From: Microbacterium lushaniae
GTDB taxonomy: Bacteria > Actinomycetota > Actinomycetes > Actinomycetales > Microbacteriaceae
Length of the DNA: 64,000 nucleotides
Reading direction: 5' to 3'
NCBI RefSeq assembly: GCF_008727775.1
Contig: NZ_CP044232.1
Span: 2,728,001 to 2,792,000 of the forward strand
The notes under the pieces are model-generated. The model had not been told where the DNA came from. It was given only the letters and a program-made list of their open reading frames with translations, and ran no database searches. Of this stretch, positions 43,458 through 51,835 are shown in pieces (positions within the stretch are counted from its first letter, which is position 1; each line of letters starts with the position of its first letter). The position numbers and the translations under genes are program-made.

Positions 43458-43466
43458 GAGCTCATC

Positions 43467-44480
43467 ATGGACCTCGCCTACCTCTGGTTCTGGATCGTCG
43501 GGTTCCTGTTCGTCGGGTACTTCGTCCTCGACGGGTTCGATTTCGGCGTGGGGATGTCGCTGCCCTTCCTGGGCAAGGACGACATCTCGCGCCGCCAGAT
43601 CATCAACACGATCGGCCCCGTGTGGGACCTCAACGAGACGTGGGTCATCGTCGCGGGCGCGTGCCTGTTCGCCGCGTTCCCGGAGTGGTACGCGACGCTG
43701 TTCAGCGGGTTCTACCTGCCGCTGCTGGTGATCCTGCTGGCCCTCATCGCCCGCGGCGTCTCGTTCGAATACCGCCATCAGCGCGACTCGCTGCGATGGA
43801 AGCGCAACTTCGACCGCATGATCATCGTCGGATCGGCCCTGCCGGCGTTCCTGTGGGGCGTCGCGGTGGCCAACATCGTCCAGGGCGTGCCCATCGACGC
43901 CGACTTCGAGTTCACCGGCACCGTCCTGACGCTGCTGAACCCGTACGGGCTCCTGGGCGGGCTCACCACGCTCCTGCTGTTCTTCGTGCACGGCGTGTAC
44001 TTCGTCGCGCTGAAGACCGACGGGAAGGTCCACGCCGACGCGCGGCGCCTGGCTGTCAAGGCGGGGGTGCTCGCGGTCGCCGTGGCGGCGGTGTTCGTGG
44101 CGTGGACGGTGTTCGCGCACTTCTCCCTCCCCGTGCTCGCCCTCGGCGCGCTGGCCGCGGTCCTGCTGATCTCCTCGGTCGTCGCGAACCTGCGCGACCG
44201 CGAGGGATGGGCCTTCGGGTTCGGCGCGGCGACGATCATGACCGCCGTCCTGATGCTGTGGTTCGCGCTCTTCCCGAACGTCATGCCCTCCTCCACCGAC
44301 CCGGCGTTCAACCTCACGATCGAGAACGCCTCGAGCACCGACTACACCCTCACGATCATGAGCTGGGCCGCGCTGATCTTCCTGCCGCTCGTGCTGGCCT
44401 ACCAGGGGTGGACGTACTGGGTCTTCCGCAAGCGCGTCACGCGCGATCGCATCGAGAAGGCCGCGCAGCTCGCGCATTGA
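43467..44480 (+). CDS. cydB: Cytochrome bd oxidase subunit II
   Basis: A 337-residue membrane subunit with the family start (LWFWIVGFLFVGYFVLDGFD) and the conserved GPVWDLNETWVI and RGVSFEYRHQ. Partner of CydA. RBS AGGAGCTC before ATG. 207 bp separate it from cydD, filled by a large inverted repeat. Confidence 0.95.
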   Translation: MDLAYLWFWIVGFLFVGYFVLDGFDFGVGMSLPFLGKDDISRRQIINTIGPVWDLNETWVIVAGACLFAAFPEWYATLFSGFYLPLLVILLALIARGVSFEYRHQRDSLRWKRNFDRMIIVGSALPAFLWGVAVANIVQGVPIDADFEFTGTVLTLLNPYGLLGGLTTLLLFFVHGVYFVALKTDGKVHADARRLAVKAGVLAVAVAAVFVAWTVFAHFSLPVLALGALAAVLLISSVVANLRDREGWAFGFGAATIMTAVLMLWFALFPNVMPSSTDPAFNLTIENASSTDYTLTIMSWAALIFLPLVLAYQGWTYWVFRKRVTRDRIEKAAQLAH

Positions 44481-44515
44481 CCCTCGTGGCCGACGGGTCC
44501 GTGCGCGTCCACGCC

Positions 44516-44597
44516 GCACAACGGCGGGGATCCGCTCCGACGCGCCGCGGATCGGCAGGATGCTGCGGCGCGGCGCGAGCGATCCCCGCCGTTGTGC
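44516..44597. repeat. Large inverted repeat between cydB and cydD
   Basis: Two perfect 17-bp arms (44516-44532 and 44581-44597, GCACAACGGCGGGGATC and its complement) flank a 48-bp loop that itself has a CGCGCCGCGG/CCGCGGCGCG-like core. The flanks to the cydD start are made of GC-rich direct repeats (GGCGGCGAGCGCG twice). No gene is apparent in 44481-44687. The arms may form a hairpin affecting cydB/cydD mRNA. Confidence 0.75.
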
Positions 44598-44687
44598 TCG
44601 GCGGCGTGGCGGCGAGCGCGTGGCGGCGAGCGCGCGGCGCCGAGCGTGGCGGCCGCCGGGAGCCGGCGCGGTGAGAGGATCGAGGGG

Positions 44688-46385
44688 ATGAGCGCCACCA
44701 CGGGGACGCAGCGGCGACGTGGTCCGGTCGATCCGCGGCTGCTGGGGTACGCCCGGGCATCCCGCAGCTTCCTCGCCGTCAGCGCGGCCATCGTCCTGGC
44801 CCAGACGGGCGTGATCGTCGGCTTCGCGTGGACGCTCACCTCTGCCCTCGTGGGCGCGATCGACGGGGCACCGGTGTCGGACCTCTGGCCCCTGCTGGGC
44901 GCTGCGGCTGGTCTGGTGCTCGTGCGGGCCCTCCTCGTGCTCGCCTCCGAACGGGTGAGCGCGCGCGGCGGGGCGGCCGCGTCGCTGCAGCTGCGTGAAG
45001 CCCTCATGAACGCCGTCGGCAGGCTCGGCCCGGGCTGGCTCGGCGCCCGCAACGCCGCCGCGCTGGCCGTCACCGCCGGGCACGGCCTCGAGGCGCTGGA
45101 CGCCTACTTCGGCCGGTACCTGCCGCAACTGGTCGCCACCGCGCTCACGACCCCGATCCTCATCGGGGCGATCGCGCTGGCCGATCCGCTGTCGGGCCTC
45201 ACGGTGGTCCTGACGATCCCGCTCATCCCGCTGTTCATGGTGCTCATCGGCCTGGCCACCCGGGCCGTGCAGCGCCGCCAGTACGACACCCTCGGCCGCC
45301 TCGCCGCGCGGTTCGCCGACACGGTCGAAGGCCTCGGGACTCTCAAGGCCTTCGGTCGCGACCGCCGCGCCGCCGACGGGATCGAGGAGGTCACGGGCCG
45401 GTACAAGCGCGAGACGATGGCGGTGCTGCGGGTGTCGTTCCTCTCCGGCTTCGCGCTGGAGTTCCTCGCATCCATCTCCGTCGCCATCGTCGCCGTGACG
45501 ATCGGCTTCCGTCTCCTGGCGGGCGACATGGACCTGCTCGTCGGCCTGTTCGTGCTGCTGCTGGCGCCCGAGGCGTACCTGCCGCTGCGGCAGGTTGGGG
45601 TGCAGTTCCACGCCGCCTCCGAAGGCGTGGCCGCGACCGACGAGATCTTCGACGTGCTCGACGCCGCCGCATCCGCCCCCGTCGCCGGGACGCGCCCCGC
45701 GCAGGGGTCGCGGATCGGCGCGCGCGGGCTCGCCGTGCGCCGCGGCGAGCGGATGCTGACGCCCGTGGACCTCGCGATCGAGCCGGGCCGCGTGACGTGG
45801 CTGCGGGGGGCCAGCGGCGCCGGCAAGTCCAGCGTCGTCGCGGCGCTGCTGGGGTTCGCCCCGTACGAGGGCGAGATCGTCGTGGACGGCGCGGTCCGCC
45901 CCGACGCGCGGGACTGCATCGCGTGGGCCGGGCAGCGACCTGGCCTGGTCTCCGGTACGGTCGCCGCGAACGTCGCGCTCGGAACCGACGAGGTCGACGA
46001 CGGGCTCGTGCGCGCGTGCCTCGCCGATGCGCAGGCCGCCGACGTCGATCCCGGGCTCGTCCTGGGGGCCGGCGGCTCGGGCCTGTCGGGCGGTCAGGCC
46101 CAGCGCGTCGCCGTGGCGCGCGCGCTGTACCGCCTGCGCTCGGGCCGTGCCCGCGCGCTCGTCCTGGACGAGCCCTCCAGCGCACTGGACGCCGACACCG
46201 AAGCGGCGCTGTGGCAGAGCATCCGCGGCATCGCCGACGACGGCGCGGGGGTACTCGTGGTGTCGCACCGCGCCTCGGCCGCCTCGATCGCCGACGACGT
46301 CGTGACCATCCCCGCTCGGCGTGACCCGGCGGGTGCGGGCGTTGCGGGGCATCCGCGGAAGACCACGGACGGAGGCCGCGCGTGA
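44688..46385 (+). CDS. cydD: Glutathione/cysteine ABC exporter subunit CydD
   Basis: A 565-residue fused membrane-ATPase half transporter. The membrane domain spans about 1-310; the ATPase domain has Walker A GASGAGKS, the signature LSGGQAQRVAVARAL and Walker B ALVLDEPSSALD. CydDC exports low-molecular-weight thiols and supports assembly of cytochrome bd. ATG 44688 follows GAGGGG. Its stop overlaps the GTG of cydC. Confidence 0.94.
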   Translation: MSATTGTQRRRGPVDPRLLGYARASRSFLAVSAAIVLAQTGVIVGFAWTLTSALVGAIDGAPVSDLWPLLGAAAGLVLVRALLVLASERVSARGGAAASLQLREALMNAVGRLGPGWLGARNAAALAVTAGHGLEALDAYFGRYLPQLVATALTTPILIGAIALADPLSGLTVVLTIPLIPLFMVLIGLATRAVQRRQYDTLGRLAARFADTVEGLGTLKAFGRDRRAADGIEEVTGRYKRETMAVLRVSFLSGFALEFLASISVAIVAVTIGFRLLAGDMDLLVGLFVLLLAPEAYLPLRQVGVQFHAASEGVAATDEIFDVLDAAASAPVAGTRPAQGSRIGARGLAVRRGERMLTPVDLAIEPGRVTWLRGASGAGKSSVVAALLGFAPYEGEIVVDGAVRPDARDCIAWAGQRPGLVSGTVAANVALGTDEVDDGLVRACLADAQAADVDPGLVLGAGGSGLSGGQAQRVAVARALYRLRSGRARALVLDEPSSALDADTEAALWQSIRGIADDGAGVLVVSHRASAASIADDVVTIPARRDPAGAGVAGHPRKTTDGGRA

Positions 46386-48061
46386 ACGGGCGGGTGCGGA
46401 GCATCCTGCGGGCAGCGCAGCCCTCGCCGCGCAGGTTCGCGCCGGCGGTGCTGGCCGGGGTGGGAACGGCCGTCAGCGCCATCGCGCTGCTCGCCGCCAG
46501 CGCATGGCTCATCGCGCGCGCCGCCGAGCAGCCGCTCGTGCTGTACCTGTCGGCGGCCGTCGTCGCGGTGCGGGCGTTCGCGCTGGGTCGCGGCGTGTTC
46601 CGCTACCTCGAGCGCCTCGCCGGCCACGACGCAGCCCTGGGGCAACTCGCCGCGGTGCGCGCGGGGCTCGTGCGCGACATCGTCCCCCTCTCCCCCGACG
46701 GCCTCGGCCGCGCGCGGCGCGGGGAGATGCTCTCCAGCCTCGTCGACGACGTCGAGGAGCTGCAGAACCTGCCGCTGCGCGTCGTCCAGCCCCTCGCCGT
46801 CGCCGTCCTCGCGTCGCTGGCGAGCGTCGTGTTCGTCGCCTTCGTGTCGTGGCCCGCGGCCCTCACCCTGCTGCTGTGCCTGGCCGTCGCGTTCGCCCTG
46901 GCCGTGGGCGTGGGCTGGGCGGCCGGCGCCCGCGCCGAGCGCGCGATCGCACCCCTGCGCGCCGCCGTGGCCGACGGCGTCTACGACCTGCTCGTCTCCC
47001 TCGACGTGCTGACGGCTTTCGGCGGGCTCGATGCCGCGCGCGCCCGCGCGCGATCCGCGGATGAGCGCCTGCGCCGTGCGGTGGTGCGGCGCGGCGTCGC
47101 GCAGGGCGCCACCTCTGCCGCGGTGTCGCTCCTGGCCGGTCTCGCCTCGCTGCTCGCGCTCGTGGTGGCCGCTCCCGGCGTGGCCGACGGCACCCTGAGC
47201 GGCCCCGGCCTGGCGGTGGTCGTGCTGCTGCCGATGGCCGTGTTCGAGGTGTTCGGGCCGGTCCCCCTCGCGCTGGCGTCGTGGCGGCAGGTGCGCGGCG
47301 CGGCCGAGCGCATCGCCGAGACGGTGCCCGACCGCATCCCCGAGGGCCTTCCGCACGAGGAGCCGGCGCCCACGGGCGCGGCGCCGGCGCTCGGGGAAGG
47401 CCTCGTGCTGCGCGACGTCCGCGCGCACTGGCCCGCGCGCTCGGACGCCGACGCGGACGCCGGGCGGCTCGTCGATGTCTCGCTGCGGGTCGGAGCCGGC
47501 GAGCGCGTGCTCGTGACGGGCCCCAGCGGTGCCGGCAAGACGACCCTCGCGCACGTCCTCGTGCGCTTCCTCGACTACGCCGGGTCGTACACCGTGGGCG
47601 GCGTGGAGGCGCGCGAGCTCTCCGGCGACGACCTCCGCCGCACCGTCGGGCTGTGCGAGCAGACCCCGTACCTCTTCGACGAGTCCATCCGCCAGAATCT
47701 GCTGTTCGCGCGCGACACCGCGACCGACGACGACCTCCTCGCGGTGCTGGAGCGCGTGGGGCTGGGCGCGTGGGTGGCTGAGCGCGGCGGACTGGACGCG
47801 CGGGTGGGCGACCGCGGAGCACTCGTCTCCGGCGGTCAGGCGCAGCGCCTCGCCCTCGCGCGGGCGCTGCTGGGCGGTTTCCCCGTGCTCGTGCTGGACG
47901 AGCCGACGGCCGGCGTCGACCCCGCCGCATCCGACGCCCTGCTGCGCGACCTGCTCGGGGCGGTGCGCCCGGACCAGGCCGTCGTGCTCATCTCGCACAT
48001 CGACGTGCCGCCCGACCTGATCGACCGCTCCGTCCGCCTCGAGTCCGGCCGCCTGGCCTGA
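46382..48061 (+). CDS. cydC: Thiol ABC exporter subunit CydC
   Basis: A 559-residue half transporter that pairs with CydD. Walker A is GPSGAGKTT, signature VSGGQAQRLALARALL and Walker B VLVLDEPTAGVD. The membrane part spans about 1-300. GTGA overlap with cydD sets the start. It is the last gene of the cyd cluster; a near-perfect inverted repeat follows 20 bp beyond the stop. Confidence 0.94.
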   Translation: MNGRVRSILRAAQPSPRRFAPAVLAGVGTAVSAIALLAASAWLIARAAEQPLVLYLSAAVVAVRAFALGRGVFRYLERLAGHDAALGQLAAVRAGLVRDIVPLSPDGLGRARRGEMLSSLVDDVEELQNLPLRVVQPLAVAVLASLASVVFVAFVSWPAALTLLLCLAVAFALAVGVGWAAGARAERAIAPLRAAVADGVYDLLVSLDVLTAFGGLDAARARARSADERLRRAVVRRGVAQGATSAAVSLLAGLASLLALVVAAPGVADGTLSGPGLAVVVLLPMAVFEVFGPVPLALASWRQVRGAAERIAETVPDRIPEGLPHEEPAPTGAAPALGEGLVLRDVRAHWPARSDADADAGRLVDVSLRVGAGERVLVTGPSGAGKTTLAHVLVRFLDYAGSYTVGGVEARELSGDDLRRTVGLCEQTPYLFDESIRQNLLFARDTATDDDLLAVLERVGLGAWVAERGGLDARVGDRGALVSGGQAQRLALARALLGGFPVLVLDEPTAGVDPAASDALLRDLLGAVRPDQAVVLISHIDVPPDLIDRSVRLESGRLA

Positions 48062-48080
48062 CCTCCCTCCCCCGCACCCC

Positions 48081-48154
48081 CGCCGAAAGTGCATCAACCC
48101 GGCGAATCCGTACCGAATCCGGTGCACTCTCGCCGAGGTGATGCACTTTCGCGG
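48081..48154. repeat. Imperfect inverted repeat between cydC and a GNAT gene
   Basis: Arms at 48081-48105 and 48130-48154 pair over about 21 of 25 bases, including the word GAAAGTGCATCA and CGGCGA. The loop contains GAATCCG and CGAATCCGG, another short near-repeat. It fills the gap between two convergent genes and may terminate both, or be a small palindromic mobile element. Confidence 0.7.
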
Positions 48155-48155
48155 A

Positions 48156-48758
48156 TCAGGGGGCGGGGAGAGTGCGCGCGAAGGCCTGGTCGCCCTCGGG
48201 TGAGGGCAGCTCGGTGAAGCCGAGCCGGCGGTAGAACGCGAGCGCGCCGGTGTTGGCGGATGACGCCACCAGGTGCACGCCGGGCACGCCCGCGGCCGTC
48301 AGCGCACCCAGCACCGTGTCGATGAGCCGCCGCCCCCAGCCCTGCCCCTGCGCCTCGGGCAGCAGGTCGATGTGCAGGTGCGCCGGGTGGTCGTCGGCGA
48401 ACGGCACGGCCTCGCCGCCGCGCGCAGAGGCGTAGCGGATGAGGCCGTCCTGCCGCGTGCGCACCTCGGCCGGATCGGGCCAGCGCCCGGCGAAACGCGG
48501 CCACCACCGCTCGCGGAACCACGCCTCGAACGCGTGCGTGTCGGGGGCCGCCACGACGTAGCCGACGACGCGGCCCTCGGATTCCACGACGAACGCGAAC
48601 TCGGGATGCCGCGCGACGTAGGGGAGCACGAAAAGGGCCGCCCACAGGTCGTCGTCCGCGAGCACGCCCGTGGCGTCGCCGCCGGCGTCGGCGGTGCGCA
48701 GGCACACCTCTGCCAGGGCGGCCTCGTCGCCGGTCCGGAATCCGCGGATGCCGCTCAC
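48156..48758 (-). CDS. GNAT-family N-acetyltransferase
   Basis: A 200-residue GNAT protein. The CoA-binding motif A is HIDLLPEAQGQGWGRRL, followed by GVHLVASSANTGALAFYRR and GFTEL. The N-terminal part (EVCLRTADAGGD, VVGYVVAAPDTHAFEAW) is of the longer type found in acetyltransferases of unknown substrate. GTG start overlaps the modC stop (GTGA), so it is coupled to the molybdate transporter genes without an obvious functional link. Confidence 0.88.
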   Translation of the reverse strand: MSGIRGFRTGDEAALAEVCLRTADAGGDATGVLADDDLWAALFVLPYVARHPEFAFVVESEGRVVGYVVAAPDTHAFEAWFRERWWPRFAGRWPDPAEVRTRQDGLIRYASARGGEAVPFADDHPAHLHIDLLPEAQGQGWGRRLIDTVLGALTAAGVPGVHLVASSANTGALAFYRRLGFTELPSPEGDQAFARTLPAP

Positions 48759-49828
48759 GCGCCGAGCCTAGCCGCGGCGGCGGACGCGGGGATGAAGCGC
48801 ACGTCGGCGGGATCGAGCGACATCGGCACGGATGCTCCGGGCCGAAGGCCCGCCGCCGCCGCAGCGTCGACGTCGGCGACGCACCAGCCCGCGTGCACGC
48901 GCACCCCGGCGGGGGTGGACTCCAGCCGATCCACCCGGGCGACCCAGCCGCCGGGGGCCGCGGCCGCACCCACGCGCACCGCGGCCGGCCGGAAGACCGC
49001 CGCCAGCGCCCGGCCGTCGGCGGACGCGAGCCGGCGGGATGCGGCATCCGCCGCCACCAGCCGCACGTCCTCGCGCGCCCACGCGCCGCGGTCGGCGATC
49101 CCCTCGACCCGGTTCAGCCCGGCGATGGCGGCGACGAAACCCGTCGCGGGGTGACCGAGCACGTCGGCCACCGCCCCGGACTGCCGCACTTCGCCGGCCT
49201 CGATCACCACGAGCCGGTCGGCCAGGGCCGCGGCATCGACGGCGTCGTGGGTGACGGCCACGACCGTCGTGTGCGCCAGCTGCTCGGCCAGCATCGCCCG
49301 GATGTCGCCCGCGGTGACGGGGTCCAGCGCGACGAGGGGTTCGTCCAGGAGCACGGCGCGCGGCGAGGCGGCGAGCGCGCGGGCCACCGCGACCCGCTGC
49401 TGCTGCCCGCCGGACAGGTGCGCCGGCCGTCGGTCGCCGGCATCGGCCAGGCCCACCCGTTCCAGCCACGCATCGGCCTGCGCGCGGGCGGCGGCGCGCG
49501 CCATCCCGCCGGCCCTCGGCCCGAAGGCCACGTTCTCCCGCGCGGACAGATGCGGGAACAGCCGAGGGTCCTGTCCGAGCAGCACGATCCCGCGGTGCAT
49601 CGGTGCGAGGCGGATGCGGGAGCCCCGGGTGCGCTCGACGACCTGCCCGTCCACGGCGACCTCCCCCTCGGTCAGCGGCACGAGACCGGCGAGGGCTCCC
49701 AGCAGCGTGGACTTGCCGGCGCCGCTGGGGCCCATGACGGCCACGGTCTGCCCCTCCGCCACGTCGATCCCGACGTCGACGGTCAGCTCCGGCCGGCGCA
49801 CCACCACGTGCGCGGACAGGCCGCTCAC
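48755..49828 (-). CDS. modC: Molybdate ABC transporter ATPase ModC
   Basis: A 357-residue ATPase with Walker A GPSGAGKST, LFPHLSARENVAFG, signature LSGGQQQRVAVARAL and Walker B AVLLDEPLVALD, then a C-terminal TOBE/Mop domain from about residue 270. It energises molybdate import. The GTG at 49828 overlaps the modB stop (GTGA). Confidence 0.93.
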   Translation of the reverse strand: MSGLSAHVVVRRPELTVDVGIDVAEGQTVAVMGPSGAGKSTLLGALAGLVPLTEGEVAVDGQVVERTRGSRIRLAPMHRGIVLLGQDPRLFPHLSARENVAFGPRAGGMARAAARAQADAWLERVGLADAGDRRPAHLSGGQQQRVAVARALAASPRAVLLDEPLVALDPVTAGDIRAMLAEQLAHTTVVAVTHDAVDAAALADRLVVIEAGEVRQSGAVADVLGHPATGFVAAIAGLNRVEGIADRGAWAREDVRLVAADAASRRLASADGRALAAVFRPAAVRVGAAAAPGGWVARVDRLESTPAGVRVHAGWCVADVDAAAAAGLRPGASVPMSLDPADVRFIPASAAAARLGA

Positions 49829-50601
49829 CGCGCCGCCCCCGGGCGCCAGCCCCGCACGAGCAGCAGCACCGCGATCGCCGTGACCAGCAGCAGCAGCGAC
49901 AGGGCCACGGCCGTCCCCTGCGACACCCCGGCGCCGTTGAAGGCTGTGTAGATCGCCAGTGGCATCGTCTGAGTGACGCCCGGGGCGTTGCCGGCGAACA
50001 GGGCCGTGGCTCCGAATTCTCCGACCGCGCGCGCGAAGCACAGCACGACGCCGGCGACGATGCCCGGCGCGGCCAGCGGCAGGGTGACCCGCCGCAGGAT
50101 CGTCCAGCGTCCGGCCCCCAGCGCCGCCGCGGTGCGCTCGAACTCGACGCCGGCCGTGCGCAGCGCGCCCTCGGCGGCCAGGACGAGGAAGGGCAGTGCG
50201 ACGAAGGCCTGCGCGAGCACGACGGCGGTGGTGGTGAAGGGCAGGCCGAGCGCGCCGAGCCATCCGGTGCGCCCGAACAGGTACAGCAGGGCGACGCCGC
50301 CCACCATGGGCGGCAGCACGAGCGGCACCGTCACGACCGCGCGCAGCACCGCGGCGGTGCGCCGGCTCGACCGCGCGATCAGGAGGGCCAGCGGTACGCC
50401 CGCGGCCACGCACAGCGCGGTCGCCGCGAGCCCCGTCTGCAGCGACAGGCCGAGGGCCGACAGTGCCGCCGGGGAGGTGACGTCGGCCCACAGCGTCTCC
50501 CACTGCACGCGCGCGACGAGCGCGACGAGGGGAAGGAGGAGGAACACCAGGCCGGCGCAGGCGGGCACCACCAGCCACCGCGGCACGTAGCCGCCGCTCA
50601 C
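49825..50601 (-). CDS. modB: Molybdate ABC transporter permease ModB
   Basis: A 258-residue permease with six hydrophobic segments and the coupling EAA-like loop RTAAALGAGRWTILRRVTLP. Other family blocks are VLPPMVGGVALLYLFGRTG and ARAVGEFGATALFAG. GTG start overlaps the modA stop. Confidence 0.94.
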   Translation of the reverse strand: MSGGYVPRWLVVPACAGLVFLLLPLVALVARVQWETLWADVTSPAALSALGLSLQTGLAATALCVAAGVPLALLIARSSRRTAAVLRAVVTVPLVLPPMVGGVALLYLFGRTGWLGALGLPFTTTAVVLAQAFVALPFLVLAAEGALRTAGVEFERTAAALGAGRWTILRRVTLPLAAPGIVAGVVLCFARAVGEFGATALFAGNAPGVTQTMPLAIYTAFNGAGVSQGTAVALSLLLLVTAIAVLLLVRGWRPGAAR

Positions 50602-51350
50602 GGGGCACCGAACCCGAAGTCGGCGAGGATGCTGCGGCCCTGCGACGAGCGGACGAAATCCACGAACGCGGCGGCGGCCTCCGGATCCCGCGCGCCGGGG
50701 AGCACCGCGATGGGGTAGCGGCTGACGACGCCGGCGGCCAGGGCGGGCTCGATCGTGCGCACGTCGTCGTCACCCCGCACGTCCGTGGCATAGACGAGAC
50801 CTGCGTCGGCCTCGCCGGCGGCGACCTTCGTGAGCACGGCGGTGACGTTCTGCTCGATGCTCGCGGGGGTCACCTCGACATCGGCCAGCCGCAGGAGCGC
50901 GGCGGAGGCGGCACCGCACGGCACCTGCGGTGCGCACAGCACGACGGTGGCCCCGGGCAGGTCGGCGAGGTCGGCGATGCCGGCGGGGTTGGCTGCGGGC
51001 ACGGCGATGACGAGCGTGTTGGTGGCGAAGACGTGCCCGCGCGCCGTGGGGTCGGCGATGCGCAGGGCCGCCTCATCCGCCGAAGCGAAGACATCCGCGG
51101 GCGCGCCCTCCGCGATCTGCCGGGCCAGGGTCGTGGAGCCATCGGAGACGACGGTCACCTCCACGCCCGGGTGGTGCTGGGCGAAGACCTCGGCGATGCG
51201 GTCGAAGGATGCGGCGAGGGATGCCGCGGCGTACACGCGCACGGTACCCCCGTCTCCCTGTCCGGTGGCGGCCCCTCCGGCGCACCCGGTCAGTGCGACG
51301 GTGGCCGCGAAGAGGGCGGCCGCGGCGGCACGGCGCAGCACGCTGTGCAC
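50598..51350 (-). CDS. modA: Molybdate-binding lipoprotein ModA
   Basis: A 250-residue binding protein. A lipoprotein signal (AAALFAATVALTGC) is followed by VRVYAAASLAASFDRIAEVF, the first anion-binding loop, and SDGSTTLARQIAEGAPADVFASAD as ModA-type residues. It binds molybdate outside the membrane. GTG start, one base after the stop of the HTH-TOBE gene. Confidence 0.92.
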   Translation of the reverse strand: MHSVLRRAAAAALFAATVALTGCAGGAATGQGDGGTVRVYAAASLAASFDRIAEVFAQHHPGVEVTVVSDGSTTLARQIAEGAPADVFASADEAALRIADPTARGHVFATNTLVIAVPAANPAGIADLADLPGATVVLCAPQVPCGAASAALLRLADVEVTPASIEQNVTAVLTKVAAGEADAGLVYATDVRGDDDVRTIEPALAAGVVSRYPIAVLPGARDPEAAAAFVDFVRSSQGRSILADFGFGAP

Positions 51351-51351
51351 G

Positions 51352-51744
51352 TCAGGGCCTCGGGATCTCGATCACGACGTTCGTCGCCTTCACCGAGGCG
51401 ACGGCCACGGCGCCGACCTCGAGCCCGAGCTCCCGCACAGCCTCGGCCGACAGCAGGGACACGACGCGGTGCGGTCCGCTCTGGATGTCGACCTGGGCCA
51501 TCACGCCGTCGGCCTGGATGCGCGTCACGATCCCGGTGAAGCGGTTGCGGGCGCTGGAGAGCGTGTCCCCGGGATCGCCCGGCTCCGCGGCGAGCGCCAG
51601 GGCGTGCGCGGCGAGCGCCTCACCGGGGATCTCGGCGGGCGTCGTGCCGGTGACCGGGAGCGCCCCCTGGTCGACCCATCGCCGCACGGTGTCGTCGCTG
51701 ACCCCCAGCAGGCGCGCGGCCTGGGCGATGCGGAAGCTCGTCAT
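51352..51744 (-). CDS. HTH-TOBE molybdenum-responsive regulator
   Basis: A 130-residue protein joining an excisionase/MerR-like HTH (FRIAQAARLLGVSDDTVRRW, from residue 4) to a single molybdate-binding TOBE domain (about 63-128, with NRFTGIVTRIQADGVMAQV). It should act as a ModE-like regulator that senses molybdate. It is the first gene of the mod operon, and its most probable operators are the two palindromes just upstream. The ATG at 51744 is preferred over one ten codons further upstream. Confidence 0.88.
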   Translation of the reverse strand: MTSFRIAQAARLLGVSDDTVRRWVDQGALPVTGTTPAEIPGEALAAHALALAAEPGDPGDTLSSARNRFTGIVTRIQADGVMAQVDIQSGPHRVVSLLSAEAVRELGLEVGAVAVASVKATNVVIEIPRP

Positions 51745-51756
51745 CGCGCCACGGTA

Positions 51757-51799
51757 CCGCATCTGCGGATGCATGCGCGCCTATCACCCGCAGATGCGG
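51757..51799. promoter_or_regulatory. Twin 12-bp palindromes in the divergent mod/moeB promoter
   Basis: CCGCATCTGCGG (51757-51768) and CCGCAGATGCGG (51788-51799) are exact reverse complements. Each is also a palindrome CCGCA-nn-TGCGG. Their centres are 31 bp apart, about three helical turns, so two dimers would sit on one face of the DNA. They lie between the HTH-TOBE gene and moeB, 13 and 37 bases from those starts. Confidence 0.8.
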
Positions 51800-51835
51800 A
51801 GTCGTACTCGGCGGCCGAGGTCGTAGCCTGAAGTC

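Noticed and set aside
42921..46352. A 1143-codon minus-strand open frame across cydA, cydB and cydD
   Set aside because: It is antisense to three well-conserved genes and has Arg/Glu/His-rich low-complexity translation, so it is not coding.
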